NCBI RefSeq assembly: GCF_028714655.1
Contig: NZ_JAQTLY010000003.1
Location: 124,001-188,000, forward strand
From: Sulfurimonas sp.
GTDB taxonomy: Bacteria > Campylobacterota > Campylobacteria > Campylobacterales > Sulfurimonadaceae
Direction: 5' to 3'
DNA length: 64,000 bases
Below the pieces are notes generated by a model, which saw only the letters and a program-made list of their open reading frames with translations, made no database searches and was not told where the DNA came from. Of this stretch, positions 33,147 through 41,738 are shown in pieces. Positions within the stretch are counted from its first letter, which is position 1; the number at the start of each line of letters is the position of its first letter. Made by a program: the position numbers and the translations under genes.

Positions 33147-34138
33147 GAGCAACAAATCTAATAACAACGATAACTTCTTTGGTAGAACAGAGAGTACCGA
33201 CATTTTTATGGGGCGCTCCGGGAATCGGAAAGTCATCTATCGTAAAGCAGATAGCCGAGGATAGAGGAGTCGGTTTTATTGATTTAAGACTTGCTCTTAT
33301 GGACCCTACCGACTTAAAAGGCATCCCGTTTTACGATAAAGAGTCACACACCGCACTTTGGGCGCCTCCGGCTTTTTTACCGAAAAGCGGCGAGGGAATT
33401 TTATTTTTAGATGAGTTAAATTCCGCTCCGCCAAGCGTTCAAGCTTCCGCATATCAACTTATACTTGATAGAAAAGTAGGCGAGTATGAGCTTCCGGACG
33501 GTTGGGCGATAGTCGCTGCTGGAAACCGCGAGGGGGACAGGGGTGTGACTTACCGTATGCCAAGCCCTCTGGCAAATAGATTTGTTCATTTTGAGATGGA
33601 AGTCGATGTCGGAGATTGGCGGTTGTGGGCTTATAAAAAAGGACTTGACGAGAGAGTTATTTCATATATCTCGTACAAGAATGAACATCTGTTCACCTTT
33701 GATGCAAAGAGTGATTTAAAAAGCTTTGCAACACCGAGAAGCTGGGAGTATGTAGACAAGATACTAAAAAGCACGATTACAAAAGAGCTGCTTTTAGATA
33801 CTCTTAGCGGAGCAGTCGGGCGAGAGGTTGCGGTCTCCTTTTTGGCATTTGCAAAAGTTGCAGACAGATTGCCGAGTATCGAAGATATATTAAGAGGTGA
33901 GGGTAGCGAGTACAGCAATGAGGTTGATGTTCTTTATGCTCTAAGTACCGGACTTGTCAGCGGGTATTTGAAAGATAAGCGAGATGAGAGGTTGGAAAAT
34001 CTGCTTAGATATACGCTTGAGTTGAAAAGCGAATTTGCGGTTATGATAGTCCAAGATTTGCAAAGAAACGGTGTGAGAATGGAACACTCGGAGGCTTTTA
34101 AAGAATGGGTTAAGAGATTTGCTTATCTTTTAGCCTAA
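33143..34138 (+). CDS. MoxR-type AAA+ ATPase
   Basis: The 331-residue ATPase has Walker A GAPGIGKSS near residue 23, Walker B ILFLDELNSAP near 88, a sensor-1 region VAAGNREGD near 130, and a lid domain after 190 with ATPRSWEYVDKIL. AAA_5/MoxR proteins act as chaperones that remodel partners, usually with a von Willebrand A protein. I prefer the ATG at 33143 (ATGA overlap with the upstream gene) over 33134. No VWA gene follows here; the next gene is a ferritin 71 bases later. Confidence 0.85.
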   Translation: MRATNLITTITSLVEQRVPTFLWGAPGIGKSSIVKQIAEDRGVGFIDLRLALMDPTDLKGIPFYDKESHTALWAPPAFLPKSGEGILFLDELNSAPPSVQASAYQLILDRKVGEYELPDGWAIVAAGNREGDRGVTYRMPSPLANRFVHFEMEVDVGDWRLWAYKKGLDERVISYISYKNEHLFTFDAKSDLKSFATPRSWEYVDKILKSTITKELLLDTLSGAVGREVAVSFLAFAKVADRLPSIEDILRGEGSEYSNEVDVLYALSTGLVSGYLKDKRDERLENLLRYTLELKSEFAVMIVQDLQRNGVRMEHSEAFKEWVKRFAYLLA

Positions 34139-34209
34139 ATTTTTAAAACGAAATTAATAAACTTAGCTGTAAGATAGAATGATTTAAAATTTTTTAAGAG
34201 GAGTGCAAT

Positions 34210-34725
34210 ATGGCTAGAGTAGGTAACTCGATTATCAAAGGTATAGAAATCTCGGAAATCATTAAACTTTTAAACAAAGCGTATGCGGATGAGTGGTTGG
34301 CTTATTATCAATATTTTATTGAGAGCAAAGTCGTAAAAGGGATTATGAAAGATGCTGCAATCGTAGAGCTAAATCAGCATGCCGCAGACGAGCTAAGACA
34401 CGCAACTATGATAGCAGACAGAATCATACAGCTGGGCGGAACTCCGCTGTTGCACCCGAAAGATTGGATAAAAAAAACAAATTGTGGTTACGGCGAACCT
34501 AAAAATTTTGATGTCGTAGCAATTTTGCAAGATGCTATCAACGGTGAACAGTGCGCGATAAAAACATACTCAAGCATAGTTGACCTTGTAAGAGACAAGG
34601 ATATCGTAACATACGATATCGCCTCTCAAATCCTTGCCGATGAAGTAGCGCATGAAGAAGATTTGCAGACACTTCACGACGATATAACAGAGTTTGTAAC
34701 AGACTTGAAAAAGAGCCTAAAATAA
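34210..34725 (+). CDS. Dps-like ferritin (DpsL type)
   Basis: This 171-residue four-helix protein has the ferritin iron-ligand pattern: EWLAYYQYFIES near residue 28, ELRHATM near 61, NGEQCAIKTY near 111 and ADEVAHEEDL near 143. A pair of cysteines, Cys92 and Cys115, fits the thioferritin/DpsL subclass, where two cysteines lie beside the di-iron site. It would store iron and consume peroxide. A strong AAGAGGAG-like ribosome-binding site precedes it. Confidence 0.8.
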   Translation: MARVGNSIIKGIEISEIIKLLNKAYADEWLAYYQYFIESKVVKGIMKDAAIVELNQHAADELRHATMIADRIIQLGGTPLLHPKDWIKKTNCGYGEPKNFDVVAILQDAINGEQCAIKTYSSIVDLVRDKDIVTYDIASQILADEVAHEEDLQTLHDDITEFVTDLKKSLK

Positions 34726-34731
34726 TATTTT

Positions 34732-37251
34732 TTATTTTGACTCTGTTCTCTTTATCCCAAAAGGTTTAAAAAACACCACCAAAAGCGGTGAGAAAAGAAG
34801 ATCCGAGACGATTGCTACAAGTAAAACGATAACGGTTAAAAGACCAAAAATAAGCGTCGGGATAAAATTAGAGGTTACCAACACCAAAAAGCCTACAATG
34901 GTTGCAAGCGAGTAATAAAACATTCCAAAAGCAATAGTTCCGTGTGCTCTGTGCATAGACGCGATATAGTCTCCGTCGCGTGCAAGCTCCTCTCTAAAAC
35001 GGTAGAAGTAGTGAATAGTATTGTCTACCGTGATACCGAGTGCTATTGAGGCTATTGTTATGCTCATAATATCCAAAGGAATTCCTGCAACGCCCATAAT
35101 GCCAAAAATGACGCTGATTGGTACCATATTGACGGTAAGTGCCACAATAGCGATTTTTAAAGAGCGGAATAAAAACAAGAACATTGCTCCAAGCGAAAGA
35201 AGCGCAAGTCCAAGCGTTGATATTTGCGAGTCAAAAAGTGATTGGAGCATATTATTGTAAAGTACCATCATACCGACGAGTTTAAAGTTTTGTGGATCTA
35301 GCCCTACTTTTTTCTCAAGGTCTTCTTGAATTTTTTGAAGCAGTTCGTCGCGTCTAAGATCTTTGTTGGAGTCTACTAGTCGAACTACGAAACGAGCTTC
35401 ATTATACTCGGTATTTACATACGGCGAGAGAAGGATTTTTTTGAACTCCAGCGGCAATTCATTGTACATCAGTGCCAACTCAACGCCGTCAAAATCTTTT
35501 CCCTCTTTTAAGATACGCCCAACTTTGGATAGTGTGCCAAGCGAAGATACATTCCCAACCTCGGGTAAAGATATCAAATAGTCATGCACTTTAAGTATGG
35601 TTTCCATTTTTTGTGCGGTAAACCAGTATTGTGCATCATTGCCCGTCTCTGTAAATTCATTTGCAAAACTATCAATTTCATCTGAACTAGCCGTACTTTT
35701 TGTCTTTTCTTGAGCTTCTGCACTTTTTGTTTTTTCTTCATTCTCTGTTTTAGGAAATTTTACAACTATTTCCAAAGGTGTCGTACCGCCTAAATCATTG
35801 TCTATTTTTTGCATACCTTTATAGATTTCGGTACCCTTTTTAAAGTAGTTAATAAAACTGTTTTCAACTATCAATTGCGTAGTGCCAAAAAGACTAAAGC
35901 CGAGAATCGCAACCACTATGGCAATTATTTTTTTACCGTGATGTTCTACAATTTGTGCAAATATGGTATTGAGCGTAAAAGCTTTATCAAATGTAAGCAC
36001 AGGTTCTTTTTTGGGAAATAGCATCATCATAGACGGAAAAAGAATGTACGCCGCTATCAGCGAGATAGTCACACCGATATTCATCATCGTACCCAAATCG
36101 ATAATCGGTAAAATATCGCATGTCATAAGCGAGCCAAATCCCGCAACCGAGGTAAGGATAATAAAAACAGAGGGAACCGACATACGCTTTAGAGTAATCT
36201 CAATTAGCTCTTTTTGAGAGAAATGCGGATAAAGTGCATACTCTTCTCTGTAGCTTACTATAAGATGGATAACGATAGAGAGCGTGGTGATGAGCTGTAT
36301 CGCGACATAATTGGATGATACAACCGTTACTTCAAGACCCAAAAGTGCGTTAATGCCTGTAGTAATTACTACGGCGCAAAGTGATACGACGATAGGCAAA
36401 ACCACAAAACGCACTTGTCTGAAAATAATCCACAGCATTAGTATCATAATAAGCATGATAGCCGTTCCGTAGATGGCAATGTCGCTCTTTACAAAACCTA
36501 TCATATCATCCGCAATCATCATAACACCGCCTAAGAAAAGCTCCCCGTCTTTACGGAATGGATTTAGGGCAGATCGCACATTTTCAATCAATTGATGAAC
36601 TTCGTCCCTCGTGCTGTAACCATACTCTTTAAATGCTTTTTTTGCGGCTTCAAACTCTTTTTTTTCTTCTTTGCTTAGTTCTCTTTTTTGCTGCAATTCT
36701 ATAAAAACATTTCGTTTTTGAAGAAGTTCGGTGTATTTGGCATCCTCTTTGAGATTGACTAAAATAGAGGTTGTTTTAAAATCATCGCTTACGAGATTTT
36801 TAGAATATAGAGGGCTTGAAGTAAGCTCTTTTTGAACCATTGTTTTGTTGATGTCAGAAGATGAGAGCGTACGCACATTTTTCACAACTTCGGAAACTGC
36901 TCTTGGCGGACTCTCAAGCAACGGAACATCTAGCAGCGATGTGACGCTTTCAACTCCTTTTATCTTTGACAAAGACTCTTTAAGCGCTTTTATCGTGGCA
37001 ATAGTACCATCGGAGAGCATATACTCTTTAGGGCTAAAAGCAACTACAAGATAATCTGGGCTGATGTAACGCCCGTGAACTTCACGCGTCAACTTTAAAT
37101 CGACATCATTCTCCAACAAAAGCGTCTCAGCCGAAGCGTCAATACTCAAATATTGTGCATAGTACCCAAAAATCCCCGTAGCAATTGCTACTATAACCAA
37201 AACAGTTTTGAAATAGTGTGTTGTAAAATCAATATATCGTTGTAAAAACAT
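34732..37251 (-). CDS. RND-superfamily exporter, MMPL/HpnN-like
   Basis: The 839-residue inner-membrane protein has two six-helix halves and two large periplasmic loops, the MMPL layout. Helix-rich segments such as SITIASIALGITVDNTIHYFYRFRE near residue 730 carry the conserved acidic and GxxxD residues of the family. The second loop holds a charged low-complexity insert (KTENEEKTKSAEAQEKTKST, about 505-525). HpnN-like proteins move lipids or hopanoids to the outer membrane; the substrate here is not shown. It is convergent with the ferritin gene and monocistronic. Confidence 0.85.
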   Translation of the reverse strand: MFLQRYIDFTTHYFKTVLVIVAIATGIFGYYAQYLSIDASAETLLLENDVDLKLTREVHGRYISPDYLVVAFSPKEYMLSDGTIATIKALKESLSKIKGVESVTSLLDVPLLESPPRAVSEVVKNVRTLSSSDINKTMVQKELTSSPLYSKNLVSDDFKTTSILVNLKEDAKYTELLQKRNVFIELQQKRELSKEEKKEFEAAKKAFKEYGYSTRDEVHQLIENVRSALNPFRKDGELFLGGVMMIADDMIGFVKSDIAIYGTAIMLIMILMLWIIFRQVRFVVLPIVVSLCAVVITTGINALLGLEVTVVSSNYVAIQLITTLSIVIHLIVSYREEYALYPHFSQKELIEITLKRMSVPSVFIILTSVAGFGSLMTCDILPIIDLGTMMNIGVTISLIAAYILFPSMMMLFPKKEPVLTFDKAFTLNTIFAQIVEHHGKKIIAIVVAILGFSLFGTTQLIVENSFINYFKKGTEIYKGMQKIDNDLGGTTPLEIVVKFPKTENEEKTKSAEAQEKTKSTASSDEIDSFANEFTETGNDAQYWFTAQKMETILKVHDYLISLPEVGNVSSLGTLSKVGRILKEGKDFDGVELALMYNELPLEFKKILLSPYVNTEYNEARFVVRLVDSNKDLRRDELLQKIQEDLEKKVGLDPQNFKLVGMMVLYNNMLQSLFDSQISTLGLALLSLGAMFLFLFRSLKIAIVALTVNMVPISVIFGIMGVAGIPLDIMSITIASIALGITVDNTIHYFYRFREELARDGDYIASMHRAHGTIAFGMFYYSLATIVGFLVLVTSNFIPTLIFGLLTVIVLLVAIVSDLLFSPLLVVFFKPFGIKRTESK

Positions 37252-37433
37252 AGTGCAACTTTCATAAAAAATTTATTTAATTTTTAAAATTAGAATTATA
37301 GCTTTTCATTTATAAATTGCTAATTTATCGTTAAGTTGGGGGGGCAAAATTTAGCTGCTATGTAACTACTATAGATTTTTAAGGTTCTTAAAGTTTATAT
37401 TTACAAAATTAGCGGGATTTATAAAGTAATAAG

Positions 37434-37452
37434 CGGTACTGAAATAGCACCG
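37434..37452 (-). terminator. Weak hairpin after brnA
   Basis: CGGTACT and AGCACCG arms (one mismatch) around GAAAT lie just after the antitoxin stop on the minus strand, followed by CTTATTACTTT. The rest of 37252-37457 has no gene; it includes a run of seven G at 37338-37344. Confidence 0.3.
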
Positions 37453-37457
37453 AAAAG

Positions 37458-37661
37458 CTAAGCAAGTTTTTTGGAAATCTCGATATCTTGTTTTAGTAAT
37501 GAGTTAATAATGGTATTTAACGAAAAATCTTTTGTACTTTTTATTTTATCCATAAAAAAACTTTTAATATCATCATCCAAATATATTGGAATATCCAATT
37601 CATTTAAAGGTCTATAAAATTTACCTTGCTCTGCATTTGTAAAATCATATTCTTTTTTCAT
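37458..37661 (-). CDS. brnA: BrnA-type antitoxin
   Basis: The short, charged protein (67 residues from the ATG at 37661) has a C-terminal segment DIPIYLDDDIKSFFMDKI and a following SLNTIINSLLKQ that fit a ribbon-helix-helix DNA-binding domain of BrnA antitoxins. It neutralises BrnT and represses the operon. The start forms an ATGA overlap with the toxin stop; a GTG at 37670 is a less likely start. The order toxin-then-antitoxin is usual for this family. Confidence 0.8.
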   Translation of the reverse strand: MKKEYDFTNAEQGKFYRPLNELDIPIYLDDDIKSFFMDKIKSTKDFSLNTIINSLLKQDIEISKKLA

Positions 37662-37951
37662 AATGGACACCTTTCGTTGTATATTTGCTGCTCATTTTTT
37701 GTGGCTTTTCTAGCAGATATTATTCTGACAATTTCAACACCGTCTTTATCTCTAAATGTATGAACTACCACAAGCACCATCGTATTTAAAGACTTTCCTA
37801 ACAATACCCATCTCTCTTCATTTTCTGAATGTTCATCATCAAAAAGAGTTAGTGAATATTTGTCGCTAAAAACATAAGCAGCCTCTTCAAATGTCACTTT
37901 GTGTTTTTTGACATTAGACTTTTCTTTTTTGGAATCCCATTCAAATTTCAT
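37658..37951 (-). CDS. brnT: BrnT-type ribonuclease toxin
   Basis: This 97-residue protein begins FEWDSKKEKSNVKKHKVTFEEA, the BrnT/COG2929 hallmark, and ends with a VRIISARKATKNEQQIY segment that carries the conserved arginine-lysine cluster. BrnT has a RelE-like fold and cleaves RNA to slow translation under stress. TACAAT on the minus strand ends 6 bases before the ATG, so the operon may be leaderless. The pair lies next to two tRNA genes, a common landing site for mobile DNA. Confidence 0.88.
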   Translation of the reverse strand: MKFEWDSKKEKSNVKKHKVTFEEAAYVFSDKYSLTLFDDEHSENEERWVLLGKSLNTMVLVVVHTFRDKDGVEIVRIISARKATKNEQQIYNERCPL

Positions 37952-37957
37952 AATGTT

Positions 37958-37963
37958 ATTGTA
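37958..37963 (-). promoter_or_regulatory. -10 box of brnTA, leaderless geometry
   Basis: TACAAT preceded by TACGA, then AACATT, then the brnT ATG; the gap is 6 bases. BrnA would be expected to bind here. Confidence 0.5.
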
Positions 37964-38141
37964 TCGTAAAAATTATATTATTTTAGTGTAGCAACTTTTT
38001 GCTAAATTAAAAGCGTTTGTACAGAAGGTTTTAAAAGAGCTTCTTTTTTAGGGAATATCTAAAGGCACTTTTGGGCACATAATGGGCACACTAAGTAAGT
38101 TTACCTTCTGAAAGTTCGTATTTTAGGGGGTTTAAATGTGG

Positions 38142-38216
38142 TGGCTCCGAATACTGGATTCGAACCAGTGGCCAAGTGATTAACAGTCACCTACTCTACC
38201 GCTGAGCTAATTCGGA
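38142..38216 (-). tRNA. tRNA-Asn(GTT)
   Basis: On the minus strand the gene starts TCCGAATTAGCTCAG. The anticodon loop reads CTGTTAA with anticodon GTT, the T-arm has GTTCGAATC, the acceptor stem TCCGAAT/ATTCGGA pairs perfectly, and CCA is encoded. The 190 bases downstream hold no gene. Confidence 0.96.
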
Positions 38217-38227
38217 ATCTTAAAAAA

Positions 38228-38304
38228 TGGTGTCAGAGGGGGGACTCGAACCCCCGACCCCCGGCTTATGAGACCAGTGCTCTAACCAGCTGAGCTACCC
38301 TGAC
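38228..38304 (-). tRNA. tRNA-Met(CAT)
   Basis: On the minus strand the gene starts GTCAGGGTAGCTCAGC. The anticodon loop CTCATAA gives CAT; acceptor arms GTCAGGG and CTCTGAC pair, and CCA is encoded. The anticodon stem lacks the three G-C pairs of the initiator, so it is an elongator tRNA-Met. The Ile2 (lysidine) type cannot be fully excluded. It is 11 bases upstream of tRNA-Asn and likely in one transcript. Confidence 0.93.
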
Positions 38305-38389
38305 ATCTTTTAAGAGGCAGAATTATACTTGTTTAAAACTTTAAATAACCTAAGATAGGAAGAAAATTTATTTAACTTCTTTTCTAACC

Positions 38390-38452
38390 TAGATTGCTTC
38401 GTCGCAAGCTCCTTGCAATGTACCGTCATCGCGAACGCAGTGAAGCAATCTA
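38390..38452. repeat. Intergenic repeat (AGATTGCTTC type, paired arms)
   Basis: AGATTGCTTCGTCGCAAG and GCAGTGAAGCAATCT arms face each other around CTCCTTGCAATG...GTCATCGCG. It lies in the 303-base gap between tRNA-Met and groES (38306-38608). That gap holds no gene, only this repeat and the groES promoter. Confidence 0.65.
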
Positions 38453-38527
38453 AGAAAAATAGAATAAAAAAGAAAAAGGATTGTTGTCATCAATAATCTT
38501 GAGCGTATCTTGTAAATAAGCCTTAGT

Positions 38528-38542
38528 CTCTTAGGCTAAGAG
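38528..38542. promoter_or_regulatory. Perfect palindrome upstream of the groES promoter
   Basis: CTCTTAGGCTAAGAG has 7-base arms around a single G and ends 2 bases before the -35 box. It is neither a CIRCE (TTAGCACTC type) nor a HAIR (CTTGAGT type) element, so it would be a different operator or an activator site. Confidence 0.5.
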
Positions 38543-38544
38543 TA

Positions 38545-38573
38545 TTGACTTTGTTACCTTTTTTATGTAATAT
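38545..38573 (+). promoter_or_regulatory. Sigma-70 promoter of groESL
   Basis: TTGACT at 38545-38550 and TAATAT at 38568-38573 have the ideal 17-base spacing. The predicted start lies about 28 bases before groES, whose ribosome-binding site is AAGGAG. Confidence 0.75.
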
Positions 38574-38608
38574 TGCGCGTGTAAACAATATTATTTAAGG
38601 AGTTTTAT

Positions 38609-38869
38609 ATGAATTTTCAACCATTAGGTAAAAGAGTCCTAGTAAAAAGAGTAGAAGAGGCAAATACTACAATAAGTGGTATTATTATTCCTGATAATGC
38701 GCAAGAAAAACCTTCAAAAGGTAAGGTTGTAGCAGTTAGCGCAGAAGTTACCGAGCTTGCTTGCGGCGAGGTTGTAGTTTTTGGAAAATTTTCAGGCAGT
38801 GAGATTTCACTTGACGGTGAAAAGTTTCTAGTTTTAGAAACAGATGATATTTTTGGAATAATTAAATAG
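38609..38869 (+). CDS. groES: Co-chaperonin GroES
   Basis: GroES caps the GroEL folding chamber. The 86-residue product has the start [14 protein letters not shown], the mobile loop [25 protein letters not shown], and the C-terminal [13 protein letters not shown]. It is transcribed with groEL from the promoter upstream, but an unusually long spacer of about 180 bases with a repeat separates the two genes. Confidence 0.97.
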   Translation: MNFQPLGKRVLVKRVEEANTTISGIIIPDNAQEKPSKGKVVAVSAEVTELACGEVVVFGKFSGSEISLDGEKFLVLETDDIFGIIK

Positions 38870-38889
38870 ACTTCTTTTCATAACTAAAA

Positions 38890-38995
38890 AGTTAGATTTA
38901 AATAACCAAAGGAAATGCCCTTGTGGTACAAGTTTGCCAATGACGAGATTTTTGAGTTTCCGTCATTCTGAACTTGATTCAGGATCTTTGGTTTG
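38890..38995. repeat. Modular palindromic repeats inside the groES-groEL spacer
   Basis: A degenerate long module (CCAAAGGAAATGCCCTTGTGG) is followed by GACGAGATTTTTGAG and CTGAACTTGATTCAGG with GATCTTTGGTTT. The second half nearly equals 30123-30176. It separates two genes that are normally close together and would form a hairpin in the mRNA. Confidence 0.75.
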
Positions 38996-39032
38996 CAAGA
39001 AGTTTAATAAAAAAAATAGCTCAATAAAATAA

Positions 39033-40679
<1,647 letters not shown>

Positions 40680-40714
40680 TAATTCCCGTTCTCTTAAAAT
40701 TATAAATAAATATT

Positions 40715-40827
40715 TAGACTGCCGCGTCACTTCGTTCCTCGCAGTGACGCAGTTTTGTCATTGCGATTTTTTTTCTGTCATTGAGATTGCCGCGTTTGTG
40801 CTATTGCGAGCGTAGCGAAGCAATCTA
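40715..40827. repeat. Intergenic repeats after groEL (GCGTCACTTCGTTCCTCGCAGTGACGC and AGCAATCT types)
   Basis: A GCGTCACT/AGTGACGC hairpin is followed by GTCATTGCGA and GCGAGCGTAGCGAAGCAATCT modules. With the block at 40872-40963 they fill the 293-base gap to pgeF, which holds no gene; the first hairpin may end the groESL transcript. Confidence 0.65.
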
Positions 40828-40871
40828 ACTATTCAGAAAGTTCAATTGAAACCTCTGAACAATTATTGAAT

Positions 40872-40963
40872 TAGACCCTGAATGACCAAAGGAAATACCC
40901 TTGCGGTACAAGTTCAGGGTGACAGGTAGTTCGTCATTCCAAGCTTGACTTGGAATCCAGTTT
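40872..40963. repeat. Modular palindromic repeat (long form plus short form)
   Basis: TAGACCCTGAATGACC ... GTTCAGGGTGAC with the insert GGAAATACCCTTGCGGTACA, then GTCATTCCAAGCTTGACTTGGAAT. The long module equals that at 18468-18517 almost base for base. Confidence 0.75.
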
Positions 40964-40972
40964 ATGATTTAA

Positions 40973-41710
40973 TCAGAGGTTGCAATTATCTTTTATCATT
41001 AAAACTCCCGCAAATCTTCCCGTTTGTTTTTCGGCTCTGTATGAAAAATATTTGTCTGTGTTGCAGCTTGTACATTCATTGAAAATCTCAATATTTTGCT
41101 CATCTATGCCGCACTCTATAAGTTGTTTTTTTAGGATTTTGTTTACATCAAGATAAAATTTATTATCTTGTTTTTGCATGGCGTACTCCAAATGAAGTGC
41201 TTTTGCCTCTTCATAAATCTCGTTCCCGACTTCATAACAGCACACCCCGATGCTCGCTCCGATGCTCACATGTATATCTTTTGGATTTGAGCCGAACTCT
41301 TTGCTCATCTTTTCAATCACGATTTTTACTATATTTTTAAATGCCCCTGCTCGCCCTGCATGTGCAACTGCTATAACCTTTTGTTGGTTATCGTAAAATA
41401 AAACGGCAGAACAATCTGCCACCATAACCATAAGAGGAGTATTTTTTCTATCGGTTATAAGGGCATCGCATGTCGGCGGAGCAGCAAAGTTCTCATCGCC
41501 TACGACACAGACTAAATCTGAATGAATCTGCTTCATATGAACAAGTGTTTCTTTGTCATATTCAAGAGTATTTGCCAACAGGATATGATTTTTTTCTACG
41601 CTTGACTCATTATCGCCGACATGAAAAGCTAAATTTCCACTTTTTCTTGAAGTAAAAGCGTGAGTGAGATTTGGAAATGGAGCTAGTTTTTTACTATAAT
41701 AAAATTTCAT
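40973..41710 (-). CDS. pgeF: Polyphenol oxidase family protein (YfiH/PgeF)
   Basis: From the ATG at 41710 the product has 245 residues. The YfiH metal/active residues are present as KQIHS (His63), ADCS (Cys100) and AHAGRAG (His117). PgeF is reported to correct peptidoglycan made with L-Ser in place of L-Ala; other activities (purine nucleoside cleavage, laccase-like) are known for the family. I reject the longer frame to 41800 because it would overlap ovoA and lacks family homology. TATAAT ends 6 bases before this ATG, without a ribosome-binding site. Confidence 0.87.
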   Translation of the reverse strand: MKFYYSKKLAPFPNLTHAFTSRKSGNLAFHVGDNESSVEKNHILLANTLEYDKETLVHMKQIHSDLVCVVGDENFAAPPTCDALITDRKNTPLMVMVADCSAVLFYDNQQKVIAVAHAGRAGAFKNIVKIVIEKMSKEFGSNPKDIHVSIGASIGVCCYEVGNEIYEEAKALHLEYAMQKQDNKFYLDVNKILKKQLIECGIDEQNIEIFNECTSCNTDKYFSYRAEKQTGRFAGVLMIKDNCNL

Positions 41711-41716
41711 AGAAAA

Positions 41717-41722
41717 ATTATA
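41717..41722 (-). promoter_or_regulatory. -10 box of pgeF, leaderless geometry
   Basis: TATAAT on the minus strand, then TTTTCT, then ATG. The 28-base gap between pgeF and the divergent ovoA leaves no room for any other arrangement. Confidence 0.6.
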
Positions 41723-41738
41723 TCCAAAAGGTTGTTTT

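Noticed and set aside
37338..37344. Run of seven G as a possible phase-variation tract
   Set aside because: It lies in a gap with no coding frame or promoter spacing that it could switch.
37964..38141. Integrase remnant downstream of tRNA-Asn
   Set aside because: Only a GGGCACA direct repeat is visible; no integrase-like translation in any frame.
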